In this document: positions 34,512-43,650 of the stretch, piece after piece
Layout: the number at the start of each line of letters is the position of its first letter
Position numbering within the stretch: the stretch's first letter is position 1
DNA from: CAZSSM01 sp964609385
GTDB lineage: Bacteria > Planctomycetota > Planctomycetia > Isosphaerales > Isosphaeraceae
DNA: 50,813 nt
NCBI GenBank assembly: GCA_964609385.1
Contig: CAZSSM010000052.1
Location: 1-50,813, forward strand
Reading direction: 5' to 3'
Notes under the pieces: model-generated
Seen by the model: the letters and a program-made list of their open reading frames with translations, nothing else
The model's database searches: none
What the model was told of the DNA's origin: nothing
Program-made: the position numbers and the translations under genes

Positions 34512-35957
34512 ATGGCCGCTCGGACGACGCTCCGCTGGAGCCTGACTCGCCCCCAAAAGCAGGGCGTGGCCACCCTGGTCGTGATCCTGATCTCGATCGT
34601 GCCGACGGGCCTGGTCGGCCTCCAGGCCTGGTACGTCAACCGGCCCGGTCACGTCCACGACGTCCAGGTCGAGTTGGGCCGCACCCTGGGACTCCACGTC
34701 CGGCTCGGCTCCGTCCGCTACCCCCAACCCGGCACCATCGAACTGCGCGATGTTCGCCTCCGCCACGAGGAGGACCGGATCGCGCCGATCGAACTGGTCC
34801 GCGCTGCCAAGCTCACCGTGCAACGCGACGGCTCAAAGCGTCGGATCGAGGCCGACGGGCTCCGGATCCAGGCCGACTCGCCCCGACGCGCCATCGACCA
34901 ACTGATCGCCGTGCTCGGCAAGTTCGGCGGCGATGACGAGCCCGACACCGTCGTCCACCTGCTGGCCCCCTCCTGCCAGGTCGACCTCAGCGCCCACCTG
35001 AGCCACGACTCGGACGACGGCCGACCGCTCGATCCGGACGCGACGCCCTCCATCCCGCTGCGCTACGAGATCTTCGAGATCGCCGGCCACTACTACAGCC
35101 ACGGTCGCGGGCCGCAAGCCGACAACCAAGGGCGCGGTCCCCAGATTCAACTCAGCTTCCAGGACGCCAACGGCACCCGAAGCGATGTGACACTTCGGCG
35201 GAACCGACAGGCCGAGGGCACGCCCAGCACGATCATCACGGTCAAGACCGTCAACGGCGCCCTGCCGGCCCGCTACCTCGACCCGTTCTTCACCACCGCA
35301 CGCTGGCTCGGTGACGAGGCGACCGTCCAGGGCCAGCTCAAACTCGAGTCCCAGGACGCCGAGTTGGGCTGGTGGCTGACCTTCCAAGGGACCCTCGAGC
35401 GGATCGACCTGGCCCAGTTCGTCCGCCAGAACGCCCCCGACAACCGGATCACCGGCCTCGCCTCGCTCCAGATCCACGAGGCCCTGTGGTCCCCGCGCCT
35501 CGATCGCGGCGACTACGGCTGGACCAGCGTCCGGGGCCGACTCCACGCCGAGAACGGGACCATCGGCGCCCGGACCCTCCAACGGATGCGCGACCAACTG
35601 CTCATCGACGTCGGACGGCTCCGACAACCCTTCGACCCCGACGGTTCGACCGACCAGCCCTTCTACATGCTGGGCATCAACTTCGAGATCCAGGCGGACG
35701 GCGAGTTGATCCTCCGGGGCGGCCTGCCCGCCGACCACTACACGCCCGACGCGATCCTCGTGGCCAGCGAGTACACCCAACGGCCCCTGGCCCGCGCCCC
35801 CGAAGGCGCCAGCAGCGTTCGCGGCTTGATCACGACGCTCGTGCCCGTCGGCAACAATCCCCACGCCGTCATCCCGGACGACCCCCGCGCCCTATCCTTC
35901 GCCAAGTTCCTACCTGCCACCCCCGAGACGATCCAGGACCACATGCTCGGCAACTGA
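34512..35957 (+). CDS. AsmA-like membrane-anchored protein
   Basis: This 481-residue protein has one N-terminal transmembrane helix (about 19-40, GVATLVVILISIVPTGLVGL). A long beta-rich extracytoplasmic part follows, with alternating hydrophobic strands (LHVRLGSVRYPQPGTIELRD, EATVQGQLKLESQD, LASLQIHEALWSPRLDRGDY, RGRLHAENGTIGARTL, INFEIQADGELILRGGL). This pattern is like AsmA/YhdP-type lipid-transfer repeat proteins, of which planctomycetes have several. I could not confirm the family by motif. ATG 34512 has GAGGAAGAGGAA just upstream. The 290 bases before it hold no evident gene. Confidence 0.65.
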   Translation: MAARTTLRWSLTRPQKQGVATLVVILISIVPTGLVGLQAWYVNRPGHVHDVQVELGRTLGLHVRLGSVRYPQPGTIELRDVRLRHEEDRIAPIELVRAAKLTVQRDGSKRRIEADGLRIQADSPRRAIDQLIAVLGKFGGDDEPDTVVHLLAPSCQVDLSAHLSHDSDDGRPLDPDATPSIPLRYEIFEIAGHYYSHGRGPQADNQGRGPQIQLSFQDANGTRSDVTLRRNRQAEGTPSTIITVKTVNGALPARYLDPFFTTARWLGDEATVQGQLKLESQDAELGWWLTFQGTLERIDLAQFVRQNAPDNRITGLASLQIHEALWSPRLDRGDYGWTSVRGRLHAENGTIGARTLQRMRDQLLIDVGRLRQPFDPDGSTDQPFYMLGINFEIQADGELILRGGLPADHYTPDAILVASEYTQRPLARAPEGASSVRGLITTLVPVGNNPHAVIPDDPRALSFAKFLPATPETIQDHMLGN

Positions 35958-36159
35958 CCGAACCGCTCCCCAGATCGCCCCACCACATCCCTCTATACCG
36001 GTGGTGGCGCATCGTCAACCGATCCGGCTCGAGGCTCGGTCCCCCCAACGGCGCGGGGCCGGGCCTCTTTTGCATCCATGACCCGGGCTGCCGTACACTT
36101 CTGGGGTTCGGGTAGCATCCGATCACCCCGACGACCCAGGACGACCCGGAGATCCGCCG

Positions 36160-36768
36160 ATGAGCACCTCCACCCGGATCACCCTCGAACAGCTCGATCA
36201 GATGATTGGACGCGGGGACTTCCAAACCCACGAAATCGCCCCACCGCGTCGTGAACTCATCGATGGCGAGATCCGAACCATGAGTCCCATCGGAATCCCG
36301 CACGATATCATCGTCGACATCCTGACCGACTGGTCGACCCAAAGCCGACTCAAGCCCCTCATCTGGGCCCGAGTTCAGGGCTCGATCGGCATTCCCGAAC
36401 ACGACAGCGCCCCGCAGCCCGACCTCGCCTGGATCCGACGCGGATACGATCGCTCTCGGAGGCCAAAGGCCCCCGACATCTTCCTCCTCATCGAAGTCTC
36501 CGACTCCAGCCTGACATACGATCGAACCACCAAAGCCACGCTCTACGCCAAAGCAGGGGTCCGAGAGTACTGGATCGTCAACATCTCCCTGAGGCAAGTC
36601 GAAGTCCATCGCAATCCTAGGAATGATCAATATCAAAACACCCAGGTCTATTCGATCGGCCAGAGTGTTGCTCCCTTGGCCTTCCCCGAGATCACCCTCG
36701 ACGTTGCCACGCTCTTCCCCAAGGCTATTACCGGAAACAACAACGATGAGCAGCGAGGGACCGACTGA
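36160..36768 (+). CDS. Uma2 family protein, tandem copy 1
   Basis: This 202-residue PD-(D/E)XK-fold protein of the Uma2 family shows RRELIDGEIRTMSPIG, SAPQPDLAWIRRGYD, IFLLIEVSDSSLTYDRTTK and AGVREYWIVN. The active-site residues (Asp of the QPDLAW block, Glu of IEVSD, Lys after TYDRTT) are all present, so it could be an active nuclease. The stop TGA shares its last base with the ATG of copy 2. It is nearly identical to copy 2 over about the first 186 residues and differs at the C-terminus. The role of Uma2 proteins is unsettled. Confidence 0.9.
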   Translation: MSTSTRITLEQLDQMIGRGDFQTHEIAPPRRELIDGEIRTMSPIGIPHDIIVDILTDWSTQSRLKPLIWARVQGSIGIPEHDSAPQPDLAWIRRGYDRSRRPKAPDIFLLIEVSDSSLTYDRTTKATLYAKAGVREYWIVNISLRQVEVHRNPRNDQYQNTQVYSIGQSVAPLAFPEITLDVATLFPKAITGNNNDEQRGTD

Positions 36769-37376
36769 TGAGCACCTCCACCCGGATCACCCTTGAGCAG
36801 CTCGATCAGATGATTGGACGCGGGGACTTCCAAACCCACGAAATCGCCCCACCGCGTCGTGAACTCATCGATGGCGAGATCCGAACCATGAGTCCCATCG
36901 GAATCCCGCACGATATCATCGTCGACATCCTGACCGACTGGTCGACCCAAAGCCGACTCAAGCCCCTCATCTGGGCCCGAGTTCAGGGCTCGATCGGCAT
37001 TCCCGAACACGACAGCGCCCCGCAGCCCGACCTCGCCTGGATCCGACGCGGATACGATCGCTCTCGGAGGCCAAAGGCCCCCGACATCTTCCTCCTCATC
37101 GAAGTCTCCGACTCCAGCCTGACATACGATCGAACCACCAAAGCCACGCTCTACGCCAAAGCAGGGGTCCGAGAGTACTGGATCGTCAACATCTCCCTGA
37201 GGCAAGTCGAAGTCCATCGCAATCCTAGGAATGATCAATATCAAAACACCCAGGTCTATTCGATCGGCCAGAGTGTTGCTCCCTTGGCCTTCCCCGAGAT
37301 CACCCTTGAGGTTGCCACGCTCTTCCCCAACGCGATCACTGGAGACGATGACCCTGAGCATCGGGAGTCTGACTGA
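36768..37376 (+). CDS. Uma2 family protein, tandem copy 2
   Basis: This 202-residue copy carries the same catalytic blocks as copy 1 and has the same protein sequence over residues 1 to about 186. Divergence is limited to two early synonymous codons and the last about 17 residues (ITLEVATLFPNAITGDDDPE against ITLDVATLFPKAITGNNNDE). It overlaps both neighbours through TGATG junctions, so the three copies are probably translated from one transcript. The near identity points to a recent duplication or gene conversion. Because a gap of Ns lies 620 bases downstream, collapse or expansion of a repeat during assembly is also possible. Confidence 0.9.
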   Translation: MSTSTRITLEQLDQMIGRGDFQTHEIAPPRRELIDGEIRTMSPIGIPHDIIVDILTDWSTQSRLKPLIWARVQGSIGIPEHDSAPQPDLAWIRRGYDRSRRPKAPDIFLLIEVSDSSLTYDRTTKATLYAKAGVREYWIVNISLRQVEVHRNPRNDQYQNTQVYSIGQSVAPLAFPEITLEVATLFPNAITGDDDPEHRESD

Positions 37377-37948
37377 TGAGCACCTCCACCCGGATCACCC
37401 TCGAACAGCTCGATCGGATGATCGCGCGTGGTGTGTTCCAAACAAACGAGATCGCTCCACTGCGTCGCGAACTCATCGATGGCGAGATCCGAACCATGAG
37501 CCCCATCGGACATCCTCATGTCGTGATCGTGACCGCCCTTACCTATTGGTCGATCGATCACACATCGAGGAATGCGATTTGGGTCCAGGTCCAGGGTTCG
37601 ATCGGCATTCCCGAGCACGATAGCGCTCCGGAGCCCGACCTCGTCTGGGTCCAACGCGGCTATGATCGCTCCCGACGCGCGGAGCCTCACGAGATCGTCC
37701 TGCTCATCGAGGTGGCCGATCCGAGTCTCACCTACGACCGCACGATCAAGGCGGCGCTCTATGCTGCAGCGGGCATCCGGGAATATTGGATCGTCAACAT
37801 CCCCGAGCGCCAGGTCGAGGTCTTTCGCGGTCCGACAGGTCGGGTTTACCACGACTCGGTCATCGCGATGATCGATGACACCATCGCGCCGCGACTCGTG
37901 CCCGAGGCGCGTCTCGACGTCGGGGCGCTGTTCGACCAACTCGCGTGA
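37376..37948 (+). CDS. Uma2 family protein, tandem copy 3 (diverged)
   Basis: This 190-residue copy is diverged from copies 1 and 2 but shares MSTSTRITLEQLD, RRELIDGEIRTMSPIG, GSIGIPEHDSAPEPDLVW, RGYDRSRRAEP, ADPSLTYDRTIK and IREYWIVNIP. Catalytic Asp, Glu and Lys positions are kept. The conserved 5' end and diverged body suggest partial gene conversion within the array. It starts at the TGATG junction with copy 2. Stop at 37946-37948; the next 145 bases contain the Ns. Confidence 0.9.
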   Translation: MSTSTRITLEQLDRMIARGVFQTNEIAPLRRELIDGEIRTMSPIGHPHVVIVTALTYWSIDHTSRNAIWVQVQGSIGIPEHDSAPEPDLVWVQRGYDRSRRAEPHEIVLLIEVADPSLTYDRTIKAALYAAAGIREYWIVNIPERQVEVFRGPTGRVYHDSVIAMIDDTIAPRLVPEARLDVGALFDQLA

Positions 37949-37994
37949 GCCGACCTCGAACCAGTTCGTCGTCGAACCGTTGTAGATGTTGCGC

Positions 37995-38004
37995 NNNNNN
38001 NNNN
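37995..38004. other. Assembly gap (10 Ns)
   Basis: Ten Ns interrupt the sequence between the third Uma2 gene and the next gene. Any distance or feature across this point is unknown, and the tandem Uma2 block just to its left may be a repeat that broke the assembly. Confidence 0.95.
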
Positions 38005-38093
38005 GGACCCGACCGCGAACCCGCCTCCGTCGGGTTTACGTGTAAGCCGATTCGTCCGGCCTCCCCGATCGTTCCGACCCGAAGGACGTCCCC

Positions 38094-38714
38094 ATGGCCG
38101 ATGTCCCCACCACCGCACCCGCCTCGACGATCCCCGCCTCGCCCTTCGGCCTGCCCTCCGGCAGCATCCGCGCGCTGCTGACCCTGATGATCATGGGCGT
38201 CATCCTGGTCGAGCTGATCCGCGGTCGACCGCTCCCGGTGCTCTGGACCGAGACCCTGGCCATCGCCTTGGCGCACTACTTCACCTCCAGGCGATTCGTC
38301 AACCTCCCGCCCGAGGCGCTCGGGATGCTTGAGGAGTCCGGGCACCTCCCTCGCGAGTCGAACCCGCTCTACCTGCCCAAGCACTCGGTCCGGACCCTGA
38401 TCGTGCTGGGCTTCGCCGGCCTGGCAGTCTACCTCTATCGAGAAGGCCGGCTCCTGGAGACCCAGAGCCTGAACGTGCTCGGCCTGGTCACCTTCTACAT
38501 CGTCGGCGTCCTGGCGCGCGGCCTGGTCGGCCTGATCACACGCGGTCGCGCCCCACGCGCTTCGCGTTGGTGGACCGACATCAAGGCCACCGTCGTGATG
38601 CTCGCCCTGATCGCCGCCGCCGGCTTCCAACTGATCGGCCGACCCGAGTTCGCCCCCGAGTGGGCCAGCAACCTCACCCTCGGCCTGGTCCTCTTCTACT
38701 TCGGATCGCGCTGA
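38094..38714 (+). CDS. Multi-spanning membrane protein, planctomycete hypothetical
   Basis: This 206-residue protein has hydrophobic helices near 25-42, 50-63 (weak), 98-114, 126-146, 162-178 and 188-204. A conserved-looking start is PFGLPSGSIRALLTLMIMGV, and cytoplasmic stretches are basic (RGRAPRASRWW). No family recognised; the length and the G-S-I-R-A-L-L-T start resemble a planctomycete-restricted membrane protein. ATG 38094 has GAAGGA seven bases upstream. Its upstream region includes the run of Ns, so a longer transcript cannot be excluded. Confidence 0.75.
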   Translation: MADVPTTAPASTIPASPFGLPSGSIRALLTLMIMGVILVELIRGRPLPVLWTETLAIALAHYFTSRRFVNLPPEALGMLEESGHLPRESNPLYLPKHSVRTLIVLGFAGLAVYLYREGRLLETQSLNVLGLVTFYIVGVLARGLVGLITRGRAPRASRWWTDIKATVVMLALIAAAGFQLIGRPEFAPEWASNLTLGLVLFYFGSR

Positions 38715-38757
38715 GCTGAGGGGATCGATCGGCCGAGGGGCAGGGGCTCGTCGGCGA

Positions 38758-40026
38758 TCATGGGTCGATCGCGTCGACCGGCAGGACGAGGCGGTCCAGG
38801 TCGGCCTCGGCCCGCTCGCGGGCGATGGCCAGGGCGCATTGGGTGGCCACCCCGGCCCGCAGCGCGCGGTCCATCTGGGCCTCGGCGGCCTGACCCAGCC
38901 CTAATGTCTCGACCATCCGCAAGGCGGCCTGGACCTGCGGATCCTGGGCCAAGCCCTGCGCTTGGTCCATCGGCATCGTCGACGGGTCGACCATCGCGTC
39001 GCGCGTTCCAGAGACCTGCCAACCCCGACGCCCGTCGCGGATCCAGAGTGTGATCCGGACCCGGACCTGTGTGGCGTCCGGGGCGATCGTCAGCTCGGTC
39101 ACCAACGCGCCGCTGCGACCCCGATTGGCGATCCCCCGGAGCGTCTCTTGGAGTTGGTCACCTCCGCCGCCGCCAAGATTGAGGTCCGCCCCGAGCGGAT
39201 CATTCAGCAGCCGACGGGTCAGATCCTGGACCTGGCCCAGCATCGCCGCGGCCTGGGCCTCGCGCCCGCCCGATTCGCGCATCAGCATCCCTTGGAAGGC
39301 GATCCAACGCAGGTCCTCCGGCTCCGACCGGATCTCGGTGGCCGCGCGTCGCAAGAGCCAAGCTCGGTCCGACTCCGATTGGATCGGCAAGAGGTCATCG
39401 ATCGGGGCCGGGTCGCTGCCGTCGACGGCCACGTTGCGCGCCCGGAGCGAGCCGATCAGGTCCTCCGGCGCGAACGACTCGACCTCGGGTACGCCCAGCC
39501 GCCACCCTTGACGGAGCAGCCGACGCCTCGGCACGTCGCTGGCGACGATCTCGGCGATCTCTCGGCGCAAGATCCGCGCCGAGATCAAAGGCGATTCCGA
39601 ACCCGCACCGTCATCGCGGAGCTTCGTGATCTGACGGCCGATCCAAGCGTCGATCTCTGAGCCGGCGACCCCGCCACGACCCCGCGAACGCTCGGCGCGC
39701 CAACCCTCCAGCCGTTGCAGGCGCTCGCCACGCGCCCGCTCCACGCGCTTCAACTCGGTCCGCTCCCAATCGGCCAGCCGTTCCGGCACATGCTGACGCG
39801 CCCAGTCGCGATGGACCCAAAGCGTCACCGCCGTCGCGCGAGGCTGGTCCTCACCCCAGATATGCCCGTGGACCTCACTCCCGTCGTTCAACCGGATCAC
39901 GTCGGCCACCACGACTGGATCGGCCACCGCCCCGGCATCCTGGAACGCGTGCGACTCGCTCTCAAGGGTGCTGATGAGCCCGATCACCCCGACCCAAAGC
40001 CCCCACCTCGACAGGCTCGTCCCCAT
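38758..40026 (-). CDS. Exported hypothetical protein
   Basis: This 422-residue protein has an N-terminal signal-like segment (SLSRWGLWVGVIGLIS) and a short beta motif with LNDGSEVHGHIWGEDQP, similar to the small sequence patches in planctomycete exported proteins that start with VVxLxDGxxxxG. A charged helical region follows (RTELKRVERARGERLQRLEG), then GSESPLISARILRREIAEIV. A later segment reads ELTIAPDATQVRVRITLWIR, and the end is acidic. No enzyme family recognised. ATG 40026 has a GGGGGG tract about eight bases upstream; an in-frame ATG at 40053 is also possible. Confidence 0.65.
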   Translation of the reverse strand: MGTSLSRWGLWVGVIGLISTLESESHAFQDAGAVADPVVVADVIRLNDGSEVHGHIWGEDQPRATAVTLWVHRDWARQHVPERLADWERTELKRVERARGERLQRLEGWRAERSRGRGGVAGSEIDAWIGRQITKLRDDGAGSESPLISARILRREIAEIVASDVPRRRLLRQGWRLGVPEVESFAPEDLIGSLRARNVAVDGSDPAPIDDLLPIQSESDRAWLLRRAATEIRSEPEDLRWIAFQGMLMRESGGREAQAAAMLGQVQDLTRRLLNDPLGADLNLGGGGGDQLQETLRGIANRGRSGALVTELTIAPDATQVRVRITLWIRDGRRGWQVSGTRDAMVDPSTMPMDQAQGLAQDPQVQAALRMVETLGLGQAAEAQMDRALRAGVATQCALAIARERAEADLDRLVLPVDAIDP

Positions 40027-40200
40027 TGTTCGCGCCCCCCAAGGACCTTCCAACTCTCAAAGGGCTTCGGACGCCCTGACCGGAATCCGCAACGACTCCG
40101 ATCCGACCGCCCCAAGCCCGCCCCAAACTCACGACCCCTTCAACCGTAACGGTTCGGAGAACCTCCGTCGACAATCCACTCCATGCATGCAAGAAAGAAC

Positions 40201-40236
40201 GAAGGCGTCGGAATTGTGGCGGATCCCGACGCCTTC
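40201..40236 (-). terminator. Hairpin terminator candidate downstream of the PEP-CTERM gene
   Basis: GAAGGCGTCGG (40201-40211) and CCGACGCCTTC (40226-40236) form a perfect 11-bp stem. Read on the minus strand it is followed by GTTCTTTCTT, a moderately U-rich tail. It sits about 170 bases beyond the PEP-CTERM stop, the right place and strand for intrinsic termination. Confidence 0.55.
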
Positions 40237-40404
40237 AACGGATCGGATTGTGGCGGATCGCTTCAGATCAAGGTGGGATGAGTCAGCGAACAGGGTGGCG
40301 GGATGAGGTCGAACGTGGTGGATCGGAGCGGTTGACGAACCGGGCGACTCGTCCAAGTTGAACCGCCCGATTGTCAGGCTTCGTGAGCGAAGTCCGGACG
40401 AGGA

Positions 40405-41160
40405 TCAGGCTCGGCGTCGGACAGCGGCCATCGCCAGGCCGAAGAGGCCCAGACCGGTCAGGACCACCGCTGAGGGTTCGGGGATCACTTCGCCATCGGG
40501 GCCCAGCGGGCGGACACGGAAGTCCTCATACGTGATCCGACCCTGCGAGTAGTCGTAGACGCCGATGCTGCCGGCCAAGTACGCCCCAACAACGTCCAGT
40601 TCCAACTGGCCGTCGACGTAAAGCTGGAGTCCGGTCGACGTGTAGAGAAGCTCGAAGTCGTACGAACGTCCCAGTTCCCAGCCGGTCGAGCCGAAGTTCA
40701 GGCCGCGTTCCAGTTCGGTCATGTCCTCGTTGTGGCCCCAGGCCTCGGCATCGGAGATCGGGCCGTTGGCCCGGCTCAGCGCCAGACCTTCTTCCGCAGC
40801 GCCCACGCGGATGTTGTCCTGATCGTCCTTCTTCCAGTCGATAAGCAAGTAGTCTTCCGGATCCTGGTAGCCGACGAAGAGGCCCAGGAAGTCGTCGTCC
40901 TGACCCGAGTTGACCCGGAAGGTGCCGGTGATCTGGACGTTCAGGTAGGCTTCGTCGCTGATCAAGGCGTAGCGGGTGAAACCGCCGCCCACGTTCGAGG
41001 TGGCCGCCGAGCCGTCGGACGTGATGTCCCAGCCGCTCCCGCCGTTGGTGAAGTTGACCTCGGTCCAATCGTTGAAGTTGACCGGAGTCGCCTGGGACGG
41101 AGCCGCCATCAGGACCGCCGCCACGACCAGCGACGCCCGAACAAACCATTTCGTCATCAT
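40405..41160 (-). CDS. PEP-CTERM protein with a thrombospondin C-terminal-like domain
   Basis: This 251-residue exported protein has a signal peptide (KWFVRASLVVAAVLMAAPSQA). The middle resembles the lectin-like thrombospondin C-terminal fold: WTEVNFTNGGSGWDIT, FRVNSGQDDDFLGLFVGYQD, DYLLIDWKKDDQDNIR, YDFELLYTSTGLQLYVDG and GSIGVYDYSQGRITYEDF. The C-terminus is a PEP-CTERM sorting tail, with IPEPSAV followed by a hydrophobic helix and RRRA. It would be cut and anchored by an exosortase, which is not in this window. ATG-ATG at 41160/41157 has GAGGAAA upstream. Likely a surface or extracellular-matrix protein. Confidence 0.9.
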   Translation of the reverse strand: MMTKWFVRASLVVAAVLMAAPSQATPVNFNDWTEVNFTNGGSGWDITSDGSAATSNVGGGFTRYALISDEAYLNVQITGTFRVNSGQDDDFLGLFVGYQDPEDYLLIDWKKDDQDNIRVGAAEEGLALSRANGPISDAEAWGHNEDMTELERGLNFGSTGWELGRSYDFELLYTSTGLQLYVDGQLELDVVGAYLAGSIGVYDYSQGRITYEDFRVRPLGPDGEVIPEPSAVVLTGLGLFGLAMAAVRRRA

Positions 41161-41725
41161 CGTGTCATTTCCTCATTGATCAGAAGTAGAAACGTCAACG
41201 GTCCGATTTTTATCCCTATGACGGGACGCGAACTCACCCGGATGTTCGTTGATGTCTGTGATGTCGAAAGTCGTGTCGCACGATCCTCGGCAGGACGCCG
41301 GACCGTGTCTGACAAAGGCAGGAGATGCGAGCAACCGCTAGGATCGCGGTCCGCCTGTTCTACCGGGGTCGGAACTCGGACCGGACGACGTCGATTCGAT
41401 CCCACACCGATCCGTGGTCTGAACACACCGAACCCGCCCCACCAAACCGCATCCATGCACCCAAAGTCGCACCAATGCGACATGGGCGCAGAAATTCGAC
41501 CACATTAGGGATCGATTCGTCACGGACGCGATGGCCTGCATCCCCGAGGAACCCGAGGCGAAGGGGTCGCAATTAACGTAAAACACCTTTCATCACTGCG
41601 TCGCATCTAATATCCCCGAGACTTCGAAATCGGGGAGGTTTCGCGAGTTCTAGACGGTTGCCCGGGACAGACTGCGCTATGCGGGTCGCGGGGGGATCAC
41701 GGGCTTGCCATCACCTTCAGATCCG
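41161..41725. other. Intergenic region upstream of the PEP-CTERM gene
   Basis: These 565 bases carry the PEP-CTERM promoter region and the 3' flank of the DUF1501 pseudogene. Short open frames on both strands look like random sequence. No consensus promoter or RNA gene could be fixed. Confidence 0.4.
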
Positions 41726-42923
41726 TCACTTACTGAGAAGTGGTAGCGGATCGAAGTCCTCAATCAGGACATCCTTGGGGGGCACGCCCAGCCATTGGTC
41801 GAGTAGGGTGGCATAGACTCGTCGGAAGTCGATCGCGGTGCGGAGGTCGCCCTCCTCGTCGAGGTCATCCGGTGCGGGCGCGTCGCCGACCAGGCCGGGC
41901 CGGACACCGGAGCCGGCGAGGAAGACCGGACCGGCCGTGCCGTGGTCGATCCCCAAAGAGCCGTTCTCGGCGACGCGGCGGCCGAACTCGCTGAAGGCGA
42001 GGACGAGGACCCGGTCGGCCAAGCCGGAGGCGGCCAGGTCATCGAGGAACGCCGACAGGGCCCGAGCGAACTCCGAGAGGAGCCGGCCGTGAGTCGAAGC
42101 CTGGACGGCGTGGGTGTCGTAGCCGGGCTGCATAACGTAGTAGGCCCGCGCCGAGGCGCCGGCCTTGATCGTGCGGGCGATCAGCCCCAGCCGACGGGCT
42201 AGCGCGGTGCCGGGATAGCGGGCCGCGGAGTCCTCGGGGTCGGCGGCATGGTCGGCAAGCTCGGCCGCCGAGGCGTAGGCGACGGCGACCTGCCGGGTGA
42301 CGAACATGAACAGCGAGTCGCTCGGGAAGGCCGGGAGGCGCCCGGTTGTGGGCACCGGTATGTCGAGGGTCAGGTCGGCCGCGTTGTCGAAGGAGGACGC
42401 GACGGCTCGGCGGCCGATCAACGGTCGGGGGGTTGTCCCCGATCCAACGTAGACCGCGTCGGCCCCGGATCCGGACGGGCCGGTCGCATCGAAAGCCCGC
42501 CCGAGCCAATCGGGTCCGTCGTGCTCCTCGGCATCGAGCCGGCCGGTGTGCCAGGTGGCCATGCTCCGGAAGTGCGAGCGGCTGGGGTTGGGATAGCCGA
42601 ACACCCTGGACGATCGTCAGCCGGCCGTCGTCGAGCAGGTCGGCCGCCGCTCGGAGCGCGGGGTGCAGACCGACCGCTTCATCGAGGCGGATCACCCGCT
42701 CGGGCTCGATCCGGAGGGTGGGTCGGAGCCGAGGATACTCTGGGTCGGCGTAGGGCACGACGGTGTTGAGGCCGTCGTTTCCGCCGCTGAGCTGGACGAC
42801 GACCAGCGCGCGGCCATCGCGGTCCGGCCCGGCGGCGCGAGCGGCTCGAACCAGGAAGCCGGGCATGACGGGGGTCAGGGACAGCAGGGCGGAGCGCTTC
42901 AGCAGGTCACGGCGGCGGAGCAT
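41726..42923 (-). pseudogene. DUF1501 (secreted, Tat-signal) gene with a one-base frameshift
   Basis: The start is ATG 42923 and encodes MLRRRDLLKRSALLSL, a Tat-type signal. Then come LVVVQLSGGNDGLNTVVPY and VIRLDEAVGLHPALRAAADL, up to RLTIVQGV. There the frame breaks: near 42600 one extra base turns the expected GVGYPNPSRSHF into GVRLSQPQP. The protein resumes one frame over with GYPNPSRSHFRSMATWHTG, then VMQPGYDTHAVQ, VLVLAFSEFGRRVAENGSLG and IDHGTAGPVFLAGSGVRPG, to a stop at 41726. The DUF1501 fold is related to alkaline phosphatase/sulfatase-type proteins that are abundant in planctomycetes. Either a real frameshift (pseudogene) or an assembly error. Confidence 0.85.
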
Positions 42924-42973
42924 CGGTCGGACTCCTGGGAAGATGTGAGGGAATGCAGGGTTGCAAATCCGAT

Positions 42974-43504
42974 TCAGCAGAGTTGGGCCTCGGGCCGGGC
43001 CAGAACGAAGGCGACGACCGCGCCGATCGGCTCGTTGCCTCCGGGGATCGCCTCGGCGGCATGGACGATCTCGGCCCGCCCCTTCGGACCGAGGGCCCCG
43101 CCCGTGAGCAGGTGGTCGAGGAGTTCCAACGCGCCGTCGGGCCCAACCCGATGGCCTTGGCGGGCGTCGAGGCCGGCCGGGTCGAACGGCGCGGTTCCGG
43201 GGCGCGGTGCGCCTGAGGCGAGGGCCGCGCCGAAGTTGGCCCGGGCCACGATCGCTCGGCCCGAGAGCCAGGCCCGGCCTCCCGGCCAGCCACCAACGTT
43301 CGGCGGGTCGAACAGAATCTGGCCCATCCTTGAGGTCCACTCGGCCAACAGCAGCGTGCTCGGCGGCGGGTCGAACACCTCCAGCACCCGCACCGCCCCG
43401 ATCGCGAAGCCGACCGGGTCGGCGACGCGGGCATGCCGGTTCCGCCCAGAAAAGAACAGCCGGGAGCGGAGGATCGTCTCGACGGCCCGGCCAATGTTCA
43501 GCAT
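42974..43504 (-). pseudogene. DUF1800 gene remnant, 5' truncated
   Basis: The encoded segment LRSRLFFSGRNRHARVADPV, GFAIGAVRVLEVFDPP, RMGQILFDPPNVGGWPGGRA, WLSGRAIVARANFGAAL and the end RPEAQLC is the C-terminal third of a DUF1800 protein. That protein is normally about 450-500 residues and paired with DUF1501. The 5' two-thirds are absent: at about 43505 the frame passes into an AT-rich non-coding tract that abuts the next gene. The order DUF1800 then DUF1501 on the minus strand matches the usual pair. With the frameshifted DUF1501 it points to decay of the whole unit. Confidence 0.8.
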
Positions 43505-43650
43505 GTCAACTGGAGCCAAAGGCGAACGGCCTCTGGGCTGCCAAACAAATAGAATAAACCAATAAGCAAACAAACAGAACCATCCCGATTCGCTCTATTC
43601 CGAATCGAAATGGATGCCGAGTTGATTGCGGATGGGTTTTGGTCAGTCGT

